Origin: Pseudomonadota bacterium | GTDB lineage: Bacteria; Pseudomonadota; Alphaproteobacteria; Rhizobiales; Xanthobacteraceae | Assembly (NCBI GenBank): GCA_963205465.1 | Contig: CAUJKG010000215.1 | Coordinates: forward strand, 1-6,691 | Length of the DNA: 6,691 nt | Direction of reading: 5' to 3' | Shown here: positions 1-6,274 of the stretch, piece by piece | How positions within the stretch are numbered: the first letter of the stretch is position 1 | Layout of the letters: every line of letters starts with the position of its first letter | Position numbers and translations under genes: made by a program | The notes under the pieces: model-generated | The model's input: the letters and a program-made list of their open reading frames with translations, nothing else | Told to the model about the DNA's origin: nothing | The model's database searches: none

Positions 1-443
1 GCTTTCTCAAGCTCTTCACCGAATTGCCGCTCGAAGAGATCGGCAAGCTCGCCGCGCTGCAAGGCTCGGAAATCAACGAAGCGAAAAAGATCCTCGCCAC
101 CGAAGCGACCGCCATGGTGCACGGACTCGAGGAAGCAGAGAAAGCCGCCGCAACCGCGCGCACGACCTTCGAGGAAGGTGCGCTCGCCCAGAGCTTACCC
201 AGCATCGAAGTAAAGAAGAGCGAACTCGAAGCCGGCGTCGGCATTCTCAATGCCAGCGTACAGGCGGGCTTCGTCTCCTCTACGAGCGAGGCGCGCCGCC
301 AGATCAAGGCCGGCGGCATCAAGGTCAATGACGTCACCGTCACCGACGAAAAGATGACACTCACCCTGAACGATATGACAGCGGAATGCGTCATCAAGCT
401 GTCGCTCGGCAAGAAAAAACACGTCCTGCTGCGCGCGATCTGA
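1..443 (+). CDS. tyrS: Tyrosyl-tRNA synthetase, C-terminal part (5' truncated by window edge)
   Basis: Tyrosyl-tRNA synthetase charges tRNA-Tyr with tyrosine in the cytoplasm. Only the last 146 residues are visible, reading in frame from base 3 to the TGA at 441-443. The Rossmann catalytic domain with its HIGH and KMSKS motifs lies outside the window. What remains is the end of the anticodon-binding helical region (FLKLFTELPLEEI, then INEAKKILATEATAMVHG) and a C-terminal S4-like RNA-binding domain over about the last 75 residues. The S4 core is GFVSSTSEARRQIKAGGIKV, and the protein ends in the typical GKKKHVLL tail. An in-frame TTG at 24 is internal and is not a start, because the conserved family sequence continues upstream of it. 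The gene seems intact at its 3' end. The next gene on the same strand begins 122 bp later, so co-transcription is possible but not shown. Confidence 0.95.
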   Translation, partial: FLKLFTELPLEEIGKLAALQGSEINEAKKILATEATAMVHGLEEAEKAAATARTTFEEGALAQSLPSIEVKKSELEAGVGILNASVQAGFVSSTSEARRQIKAGGIKVNDVTVTDEKMTLTLNDMTAECVIKLSLGKKKHVLLRAI

Positions 444-552
444 CCGGTCCCCGCGTCATCAACAGCGCGAAATTTTGCTTTTGTCAGCCGGCGGAGCTTC
501 GTGCCAGACTGACCGCAGTTGCGAACAACGACAGATTGCAGTTCGAAGCATT

Positions 553-558
553 GGAGGG
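553..558 (+). promoter_or_regulatory. Shine-Dalgarno site that sets a GTG start at 566
   Basis: GGAGGG lies 7 nt before the GTG at 566. The reading frame is open upstream to 386, offering ATG 386, TTG 551 and GTG 560. ATG 386 would overlap tyrS by 58 bp and add 60 residues with no resemblance to an export signal. GTG 560 is only 1 nt from this site and TTG 551 precedes it. Starting at 566 puts a basic, Trp-rich N-terminus directly before the hydrophobic segment, as expected for a membrane or exported protein. Confidence 0.65.
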
Positions 559-565
559 CGTGCGG

Positions 566-1942
566 GTGAGCAGACCGGGAAAATGGTGGTGGGGACTGAT
601 CCCTCTCTTTTTACTCTGGATCATTTCCAATTCCTGGCTTGGAAACTCCGTCAACGCTGACCTGACCGCACGCGCGCTCAAATCCGCGACGGCGGGCGTT
701 TACAATCCCGCGGTTTCGGTCGCGGGACGCGATGTGACGGTGACCGGGGTCGTGTTCTCCGACGCGCAGAACGCCGCGCAACTCGACGCCATCGCCAAGG
801 AGTGGGGCGTCCGCAAGGTGATCAGCGCGCTCGCGCTGCCGCCAGTCGCAAACCCCTTCAACTGGAAGCTCGAGCGCCGCGGCAACGAGCTCGCGCTTAC
901 CGGCGCGGTGCCGAACCCCGATGCACGCAAGGCGATCCTGGCCACGCTTGAAGCGGCCTTCCCCGGCACCAAAATTCAGGACGGCACGACCTTCGCCCGC
1001 GGCGGCGCATCGAGCTTTGTCGAAGCGGTCAACTTCGCGGTCAAGCAGATCGCTTCCCTCGAAGGGCCCACGCTTGCCTTCGCCGACGGCAAGGTCGCGG
1101 TCACCGGCCGCGCCGCTTCCATCGAAGCGCGCGAGCAGATCCTGAACGCACTCAAAAATTTCCCGCAAGGATTTACGCTGGCCAGCGCAAAAATCGAGGC
1201 GCCGGAGCCTTATGGTTTCTCAGCGCGTAAATCCGACGACACGCTGACCCTCAGCGGCAGCGTTCCGAACGAGGCGCTGCGCAAACAGATTCTCGATACC
1301 GTTCGCCGGTTGTTCGGCGGCTATCAGGTTGCCGATCAACTGACGATCACCCCCAATGCGCCGGCCGGATTCCAGCAGGCTGCGCTCGCGGGCCTCTCCG
1401 CCCTGTCCCGGCTTGCGGACGGTGTGCTGACGATCCGCGGCAACAAGGGCGAGATTTCAGGCAATGCATTTTATGCCGAAGCGCTGAACGCGATCCGCGC
1501 CAATCTCACGCGCAGTCTGCCCGGCGGCTTCACCGTCGATCTGAAGGCAGGCGTACAGGCGACCGGTCCTGCGATCGACGCCGCGGCATGTCAGGCCAAC
1601 GTGAACAACATGCTCAGCAAGACCACGATCCTGTTCGAGACCGGATCGGCGAACATCTCTTCCGACTCCGCCGGTCTGCTCGATCGCATCGCCGGTACCT
1701 TCGCAAGATGCGCAGGGGCGAAAGTGGAGATCGCGGGTCATACGGACTCCACCGGAGACGCCGCCGCCAATCTCGCGCTTTCGCAACAGCGTGCGGAAGC
1801 CGTGCTCGGCTATCTCACGCGCGCCGGTCTTGCTGCCAGCAACTTCGTTGCAAAAGGATACGGCCAGGAGCAGCCGGTCGCGTCGAACGAAACCGAAGAA
1901 GGCCGGGCGCGCAATCGCCGCACCGAGTTCGTCGTACAGTAG
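566..1942 (+). CDS. BON-repeat / OmpA-domain envelope protein, peptidoglycan-binding (ArfA/OmpATb-like architecture)
   Basis: Predicted 458-residue envelope protein, probably anchored in or exported across the inner membrane and bound to peptidoglycan. Residues 1-10 are basic and Trp-rich (KWWWG). About 11-25 form a hydrophobic helix. VNA at 29-31 could be a signal peptidase site, so an uncleaved anchor and a cleaved signal peptide both remain possible. Residues 32-330 hold about five BON-like units, each with a strand ending in T/S-G near residues 61, 113, 181, 231 and 299, followed by a helix; LTGAVPNPDARKAIL and LSGSVPNEALRKQIL are the clearest pair. Residues 338-458 are an OmpA-like domain with AGHTDSTGD, LSQQRAEAV and GRARNRRTEF. 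D394 and R409 match the residues that bind diaminopimelate in OmpA. C342 and C382 could form a disulfide, as I recall for mycobacterial ArfA/OmpATb. The gene is probably co-transcribed with the next one, 12 bp downstream. Its precise role is unknown. Confidence 0.88.
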   Translation: MSRPGKWWWGLIPLFLLWIISNSWLGNSVNADLTARALKSATAGVYNPAVSVAGRDVTVTGVVFSDAQNAAQLDAIAKEWGVRKVISALALPPVANPFNWKLERRGNELALTGAVPNPDARKAILATLEAAFPGTKIQDGTTFARGGASSFVEAVNFAVKQIASLEGPTLAFADGKVAVTGRAASIEAREQILNALKNFPQGFTLASAKIEAPEPYGFSARKSDDTLTLSGSVPNEALRKQILDTVRRLFGGYQVADQLTITPNAPAGFQQAALAGLSALSRLADGVLTIRGNKGEISGNAFYAEALNAIRANLTRSLPGGFTVDLKAGVQATGPAIDAAACQANVNNMLSKTTILFETGSANISSDSAGLLDRIAGTFARCAGAKVEIAGHTDSTGDAAANLALSQQRAEAVLGYLTRAGLAASNFVAKGYGQEQPVASNETEEGRARNRRTEFVVQ

Positions 1943-1954
1943 GAGCTGAGCGCC

Positions 1955-2647
1955 ATGACCTATCTTCTCGCCACCTACTGGCTCCCGCTCCTGCTTGCGC
2001 TGGCGCTCGGCGCTGCCGTCGGCTTCTTCACCTTCTCGCATCCGGCAAGAGGCTGGTGGCCGCAAAGCTGGCCGAACTGGTGCAAGCTTCTCGGCGCGCT
2101 GTTTGTGATCGGCGTCATCGTCGCGTGGCTCGCCTTGCTGCCCGGTTACGCGGGACATTATCTTGAAACCGCGTTGTTTCTCCTCGCCGCCTACTTCATC
2201 GGCTGTCTGGCGGGGAGTTGGATCGCAAACCTCGCCGGAGTGGCCGAACAGCCGCAACTGAAACCGGCACCCGCGACCGCAGCGCCTGCCCCCGCCGCCG
2301 TCGCAGCAACACCTGCACCTGTTGCTCCCGTCGCAACTGCAGCACCCGCCGCAGTGATCGCCGAAGAGGACGATAACGATCATTCAGCAGAAGCGAACCA
2401 CCCCGGGGCTCGTCCGGCAGCCGTTACGCAAAGCGGCACGCCCGACGATCTCAAGATCATTTCCGGCATCGGCCCCAAGAACGAGATGTTGCTGCACCGG
2501 CTCGGCATCTTCTATTTCCGCCAGATCGCGGAGTGGAACGACGCCAACATTAGCTGGGTCAACAGCTACCTGAAGTTCAAGGGCCGTATCGAACGGGAAG
2601 ACTGGGTGGGTCAGGCAAAACGTCTGGCGCGCGGCGAAAAGCTCTAA
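1955..2647 (+). CDS. Three-helix membrane protein with Pro/Ala linker and C-terminal helix-hairpin-helix domain
   Basis: Predicted 230-residue protein with no assigned function. It starts at ATG 1955, 9 nt after AGGAG (1941-1945), which overlaps the stop of the preceding gene. Hydrophobic segments lie near residues 7-27, 43-63 and 70-92. The R/K-containing, Trp-rich loop between the first two (GWWPQSWPNWCK) suggests by the positive-inside rule that this loop and the C-terminus face the cytoplasm. Residues 98-135 are a Pro/Ala-rich linker, followed by an acidic patch (EEDDND). Residues 163-228 are a helix-hairpin-helix-type domain beginning PDDLKIISGIGPKNEMLLHR and ending with FKGRIEREDWVGQAKRLA. 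This closely resembles, from memory, the C-terminal extension of alphaproteobacterial NuoE proteins and related DUF4332-like domains. No NuoE thioredoxin-fold or Fe-S cysteines are present, so this is not NuoE. HhH domains often bind nucleic acid, but the ligand here is not known. Confidence 0.85.
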   Translation: MTYLLATYWLPLLLALALGAAVGFFTFSHPARGWWPQSWPNWCKLLGALFVIGVIVAWLALLPGYAGHYLETALFLLAAYFIGCLAGSWIANLAGVAEQPQLKPAPATAAPAPAAVAATPAPVAPVATAAPAAVIAEEDDNDHSAEANHPGARPAAVTQSGTPDDLKIISGIGPKNEMLLHRLGIFYFRQIAEWNDANISWVNSYLKFKGRIEREDWVGQAKRLARGEKL

Positions 2648-2656
2648 GCTTTTCGC
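2634..2656. terminator. Perfect inverted repeat between convergent genes, possible two-way terminator
   Basis: GCGAAAAGCT (2634-2643) and AGCTTTTCGC (2647-2656) are exact reverse complements separated by a 3-nt loop, CTA. The left arm lies in the last codons of the HhH-protein gene, whose TAA stop (2645-2647) spans the loop and the first base of the right arm. The hairpin ends 4 bp before the TAG of the minus-strand AsmA-like gene. The position is ideal for terminating both convergent transcripts. There is no U-run after the stem on either strand, and four of the ten pairs are A-T, so it is not a textbook intrinsic terminator. It may instead protect 3' ends or act in a Rho-assisted way. Confidence 0.55.
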
Positions 2657-2659
2657 TTG

Positions 2660-5600
2660 CTACCGTGGCCTGACCGGCGCGTAAGCGTCGTTCGCGCCCC
2701 GGAACTCGAAGATCTTCCGGAAGAAGCCGGGTGCGGCCATCGACATCGGATTGATGCGCAGTGTCGGTCCGCTCGCGGGTCCAACAATCTCGAAGGTCAG
2801 CGCCAGCAGACCTTCCTTGGGTCCGCCGAGAAAGAGACCGAGCACGGGAATCTGTCCGAAGAAATTGTTCAGCCCGTAAGCCGGAACGTAAGTCCCGCGG
2901 ATCGAGACATAGTTCTGCGCGTAGTCGAGCACACCATCGACCGTCGCGCCGATGGTCGGGCCGAAGATCAGCGCCTCGCGAATCGTGAAACGCCCGGGCG
3001 TCCGGGTGAAGTCGATCCGCATGCGGATGAACTGCACCGGACCTGCGCGCGGCTGCACGCGCTGGGTGCGGTCGCCCTCGGTCGGCGCGGTCGATTGCAG
3101 GCGGTCGAGCGCGGGCTCGCCCACGATATTGAAATTGCGGACGCTGACGATCCCTTCCTGCGGCGCATTGTCGGCCGTCGGCGTATCGAGCACGATCCAG
3201 ATCTCGCCGCCCTGAATCTTCGCGTAATAATCGGCGAAGCGGAACAACGCACCGGCATCCCCCGCGGTGATATAGGCGACCTGACGGCCGCCATCGCGCG
3301 CGCGCAGTTCGCCGACGATAGAGGAGTCGCGGCCGATCTTGCCCAGCAAGGCGAAGCTGCGCAATTCGCCGTTCCGGCGCACCGCGCGAAGCTCCAGATT
3401 GCGGATCACCTCGCCGTTGTGCCCCGTCGCAGCGCCAATTCTCACATCGAGATCGGCGTCGCGCGGTTTCTCCTTGCGCTTGCTCGCCGACGGCGTGTCC
3501 GAAAGTGAACGGATCAAGCCACGCGCATCGAGCACGGACCCGCGCACGATAACACGTATTGCTCCTTCATTGCGCTCCACCGACAAGGTGGCGCGGTCGC
3601 CCTCGGACAACTGAAAGGTCGTAAAGTTCGCCGCAATGATGCTGCTGTCGGAATCGAGTTCGACGGTGCCGCGCAAGTGCACGCCGGAACCGGTGATATT
3701 GATGTCCTCGAGCCTGAACGCACCGTCCCGCTCGATCATACGATACGTGGCTTTTGCGGGTCTTCCCGCCCCCTTGTTCCAGCCAGGCATCAATTCGATG
3801 ATCGTCGCCTGCGTCAGATCCGCCTCGACCTGCGCACGCGTTTCCTTGTCGTTCGTCGTGCCCTGCACGCGAACCGAAACGTTGCCGGCAAGCCATTGCG
3901 ACAGCTCGATGCCGAAACGATTGCGCGCCGCTTCGTCCAGCGTCGCGGCGACCCGAAATTCCGCATCCGGCTTTTCGCGCACCTTCAGATAATCGAAGGT
4001 CGCATTCGCGCCGCCGATCTTGCCCTCGCCTTTCACCGTGAACTGAGCACCCGTATAGGTAAGCTTGCCGTTCGCGTTCTCGATCTTCTGCCCGCGCACG
4101 ATGTTATCGACCGACATATTCGTAAAGTCGGCCTCTGCCGCATAGGCGACTTCCGACTTCAGCAATTCGCGTTTCAGCGGCAGTTCCATGCGCACGGTGG
4201 AGACGACGTTGCCGCGGGTCGTGTCCGGGTTGATCGAGAATCCGATCTCCTTCTTGAGAAAGTCGCGCGACAACAAATCGGCGACGGACTCGCCATTGCC
4301 CTCGATACGCATCTGGATCACGCCTGTCGGCGGATCACGAAAATGCTCGGCAACCTCGAAACTGCCTTCGGGAATGATCAGACGGCGCTTGCGGCCGAGA
4401 TCGACCATTCCGTTCGTCACCTTGATGCGGACGTTCTGCCCGGTCACCATGACATGCGCGCGCGCGTCGCTGATCGGCGGCAGACCGTTCACCGGCGTAA
4501 ACCGGATACCCGTGCCGACGAATTCGAGGCTCATCGATTCTTCGGGCAGTCTGGTATGAGGCTTGGCCAATGCTTCCAGCGGCAGGTTCAGGCCTATCAC
4601 CGCGCGCTCGACGACGCCGCTTTCGACATGCTCGATCACCCAGCTTCGCGTGCCGGGCGCCACGGGCGCAGGCCACAAACGCTTCAAGGCCGATACCGTC
4701 ATGCGATCCGCGGCAAGCCCGAGTTGCAACCTTGCGTTCTCGCCACCGAGATCGATCGCACCGGATAGCGCGAGCCCCGCAGTCATGCCACGCATCACCC
4801 CTTCGTCGATCGTCAGACGCCTGTTGCGGGGATTGAACTGCCCCCGAAAGGTAATGCGATCGAGGGTAAGATGAGACTCGTTCACGCGGCCCGTCGTCAG
4901 CGCGATCGCTCCCTGCGGGATCGCGAAAGTCCAGACCTCGGCGCCGTCTTGCGGCGGCTGGATCACAGCGCCAAGAACCACACGGTTCTGTCCGCCGCTG
5001 ATCCGAAACGGATCGACGACGAACAAACGGCGCTTCTCGTCGAAGCGCACGGTGATCTGTGCTTCATCGATTTCGAAGCGGCCGCGATCGTCAAGCGCAT
5101 TGCCGACCTCTCCTTTGCCGGCGACGATGCGAAAACTCGAGGAAATCAGCTTTCCGTCGATGCCGAACTGCGCGCGCCACAGCGCGGAGATCGGCGTGTT
5201 CGCATAGATGTCTTGATCGCCGTAGCCGGCGGCATTGATGAGATCGTTCGGGACCACGCGATCCGCCACGAAATCAACAGCGCGTACGCCCTCGATCGGC
5301 GCTCCGATCGAGGCATTGATCTCCCAGGGCTTTGCGCCGCCACCCGAGCTCAGCCGAAATGTGACACCACCCGCAGACGGACGGCGCAGCGAAAAATTGA
5401 TGTTGTCGAACTTCCAGGACCGGCCCGGCGTATCACTCTCGACGATCAGCGTTCCACGTTCGAGACCGATCTCCGAGAGCGCGATGCCATCGATGCCGGT
5501 TCGCTCGAGGCGCGCGAGCCACTCGGCGACCTCAGGAAACATGAGCGGATCGGTTTGTGCCGCAGGCGCGGGTGCCGGTTCGGGTTTCTGCCGCGGCACC

Positions 5601-6145
5601 TCTATCGCTTTTGCCGCAGGCGGCGCGGTCTTCGGAGTCGAGACCTTGATGTTGCCCTGCTCATCGAGACGGATCGTCATGACCGCGCCGACGAGCGTAA
5701 TGCGCCGGGCGCGATAGTTGCCCATCAACAGACTGCCGGCTTCAAGGCCGACTTCGGCTGCGGGCGCGCGCACGATTTCCTCGCCCTGATCGTTCCGGAT
5801 TTCGAGCTTTTCCGCGGTCAGTACCGGAGCGCCGGTGCTGTCATAATCGAGCCGGGTGCGTCCGATGAAGACCTTGTGGCCAGGCGGCAGCTTTTCCTCG
5901 AGCGCGCTGATGATCCATGGCGTCGCCATATCCACGGAAAGCAGGCCGGACAGGAAAGCGACATAGACGCCGACGATGCAAAGCACGAGAGTCGCGAGAA
6001 TTCCCGCACTCCAGCGGACGACCCGGCCCAGCCGGCCCCGGAATACCGCGTTGACGGGGGCAATCAGCCGGGCGAGCAGATTTGGCTTCGCACTCTCATG
6101 CGGCCAATCTTCTTCATGCCACTGCCGGTCGTGGCCCTGGTTCAT
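2660..6145 (-). CDS. AsmA-like / DUF3971 (YhdP-type) envelope protein, putative intermembrane lipid-transfer protein
   Basis: Predicted 1161-residue protein from ATG at 6145-6143 to TAG at 2662-2660. After a charged cytoplasmic N-terminus, one membrane helix lies near residues 45-66. The rest is long, beta-rich and predicted periplasmic. Residues about 170-200 form a Pro/Ala/Lys linker. About 280-640 fits DUF3971, the central domain of YhdP. The AsmA-like C-terminal region includes DAGALFRFADYYAKIQGG (963-980) and the conserved end GTYVPAYGLNNFFGQIPVLG (1084-1103), PKEGLLALTFEIVGP and APGFFRKIFEF. The length is close to E. coli YhdP and TamB (roughly 1260 residues). Members of this superfamily are implicated in phospholipid traffic from inner to outer membrane through a groove lined by beta strands; that role is inferred here from family membership. 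The gene converges on the BON/OmpA-HhH pair and diverges from the peroxiredoxin gene. An in-frame TTG at 6184 is a weaker start. Confidence 0.87.
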   Translation of the reverse strand: MNQGHDRQWHEEDWPHESAKPNLLARLIAPVNAVFRGRLGRVVRWSAGILATLVLCIVGVYVAFLSGLLSVDMATPWIISALEEKLPPGHKVFIGRTRLDYDSTGAPVLTAEKLEIRNDQGEEIVRAPAAEVGLEAGSLLMGNYRARRITLVGAVMTIRLDEQGNIKVSTPKTAPPAAKAIEVPRQKPEPAPAPAAQTDPLMFPEVAEWLARLERTGIDGIALSEIGLERGTLIVESDTPGRSWKFDNINFSLRRPSAGGVTFRLSSGGGAKPWEINASIGAPIEGVRAVDFVADRVVPNDLINAAGYGDQDIYANTPISALWRAQFGIDGKLISSSFRIVAGKGEVGNALDDRGRFEIDEAQITVRFDEKRRLFVVDPFRISGGQNRVVLGAVIQPPQDGAEVWTFAIPQGAIALTTGRVNESHLTLDRITFRGQFNPRNRRLTIDEGVMRGMTAGLALSGAIDLGGENARLQLGLAADRMTVSALKRLWPAPVAPGTRSWVIEHVESGVVERAVIGLNLPLEALAKPHTRLPEESMSLEFVGTGIRFTPVNGLPPISDARAHVMVTGQNVRIKVTNGMVDLGRKRRLIIPEGSFEVAEHFRDPPTGVIQMRIEGNGESVADLLSRDFLKKEIGFSINPDTTRGNVVSTVRMELPLKRELLKSEVAYAAEADFTNMSVDNIVRGQKIENANGKLTYTGAQFTVKGEGKIGGANATFDYLKVREKPDAEFRVAATLDEAARNRFGIELSQWLAGNVSVRVQGTTNDKETRAQVEADLTQATIIELMPGWNKGAGRPAKATYRMIERDGAFRLEDINITGSGVHLRGTVELDSDSSIIAANFTTFQLSEGDRATLSVERNEGAIRVIVRGSVLDARGLIRSLSDTPSASKRKEKPRDADLDVRIGAATGHNGEVIRNLELRAVRRNGELRSFALLGKIGRDSSIVGELRARDGGRQVAYITAGDAGALFRFADYYAKIQGGEIWIVLDTPTADNAPQEGIVSVRNFNIVGEPALDRLQSTAPTEGDRTQRVQPRAGPVQFIRMRIDFTRTPGRFTIREALIFGPTIGATVDGVLDYAQNYVSIRGTYVPAYGLNNFFGQIPVLGLFLGGPKEGLLALTFEIVGPASGPTLRINPMSMAAPGFFRKIFEFRGANDAYAPVRPR

Positions 6146-6150
6146 GCGCG

Positions 6151-6160
6151 CCCTTGCCTC
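6151..6160 (-). promoter_or_regulatory. Ribosome binding site for the AsmA-like gene, favouring ATG 6145
   Basis: On the minus strand the sequence before ATG 6145 reads GAGGCAAGGG, with AAGGG 5 nt and GAGG 11 nt from the start. The alternative in-frame TTG at 6184 lies inside the perfect palindrome at 6181-6201 and has only GGCGGG 3 nt upstream. The ATG is preferred; it removes 13 residues from the longest open frame. Confidence 0.5.
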
Positions 6161-6180
6161 AAAATCACTCCCCGTTCGCG

Positions 6181-6201
6181 GCAATATCCCGCCGATATTG
6201 C
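6181..6201. promoter_or_regulatory. Perfect palindrome with 8-bp arms, candidate operator
   Basis: GCAATATC (6181-6188) and GATATTGC (6194-6201) are exact reverse complements around the 5-bp spacer CCGCC. The centre lies about 46 bp upstream of the AsmA-like ATG and about 84 bp upstream of the peroxiredoxin ATG, a typical place for a dimeric regulator to affect one or both genes. The arms are AT-richer than the surroundings. I do not recognise the motif as belonging to a named regulator. A small RNA hairpin in the AsmA-like leader is the alternative. Confidence 0.4.
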
Positions 6202-6274
6202 GCCTCTCCCGGCCCTGGGGATTGCGCTAGAATCGAGTAAAATCAAGCCTCTAAACCCGCCGAAAGGAAGGCGT

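Larger units (their letters stand above)
6146..6274. promoter_or_regulatory. Divergent intergenic region between AsmA-like and peroxiredoxin genes
   Basis: These 129 bp must hold promoters for both divergent genes unless one reads in from elsewhere. Possible -10 elements for the rightward gene are TAGAAT (6228-6233) and TAAAAT (6238-6243), each one mismatch from TATAAT. Neither has a convincing -35 at 16-18 bp, so exact promoters cannot be assigned. The region also contains the palindrome at 6181-6201, two ATTGCGC words and a single GAATC site, which matches the GANTC methylation target of alphaproteobacterial CcrM. Confidence 0.45.

Noticed and set aside
386..565. Upstream extension of the BON/OmpA reading frame from ATG 386
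   Set aside because: It overlaps the conserved end of tyrS and adds 60 residues with no recognisable export signal. GTG 566 has a well-placed GGAGGG site.
444..565. Possible promoter (TTGTCA 481-486 with CAGACT 505-510) and terminator between tyrS and the BON/OmpA gene
   Set aside because: The -35-like word is good, but the -10 matches only three of six bases. No convincing stem-loop with a U-tract follows tyrS. Nothing else is visible in these 122 bp.
1457..2383. Minus-strand open frame of 308 codons with a Cys/Gly-rich terminus that might look like a metal-binding protein
   Set aside because: The Cys/Gly run is the reverse complement of the Pro/Ala linker codons of the HhH-protein gene, and the rest is antisense to the OmpA domain.
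2657..3508. Plus-strand open frame of 283 codons opposite the AsmA-like gene
   Set aside because: Arg-, Asp- and Glu-rich shadow of a high-GC coding strand with no recognisable domain. The minus-strand frame carries clear family motifs through the same bases.
3677..4768. Plus-strand open frame of 363 codons opposite the AsmA-like gene
   Set aside because: Arg/His/Asp-rich antisense shadow with no domain. DUF3971 and AsmA-like sequence on the other strand explains the region.
6145..6184. TTG 6184 as start of the AsmA-like protein
   Set aside because: It is a rare start codon lying inside the palindrome with a poorly spaced ribosome binding site. ATG 6145 has better upstream sequence and loses only 13 unremarkable residues.
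6230..6234. GAATC site as a CcrM/GcrA cell-cycle control element
   Set aside because: One GANTC site in a 129-bp gap is compatible with chance, and no CtrA-type TTAA-N7-TTAA motif accompanies it.
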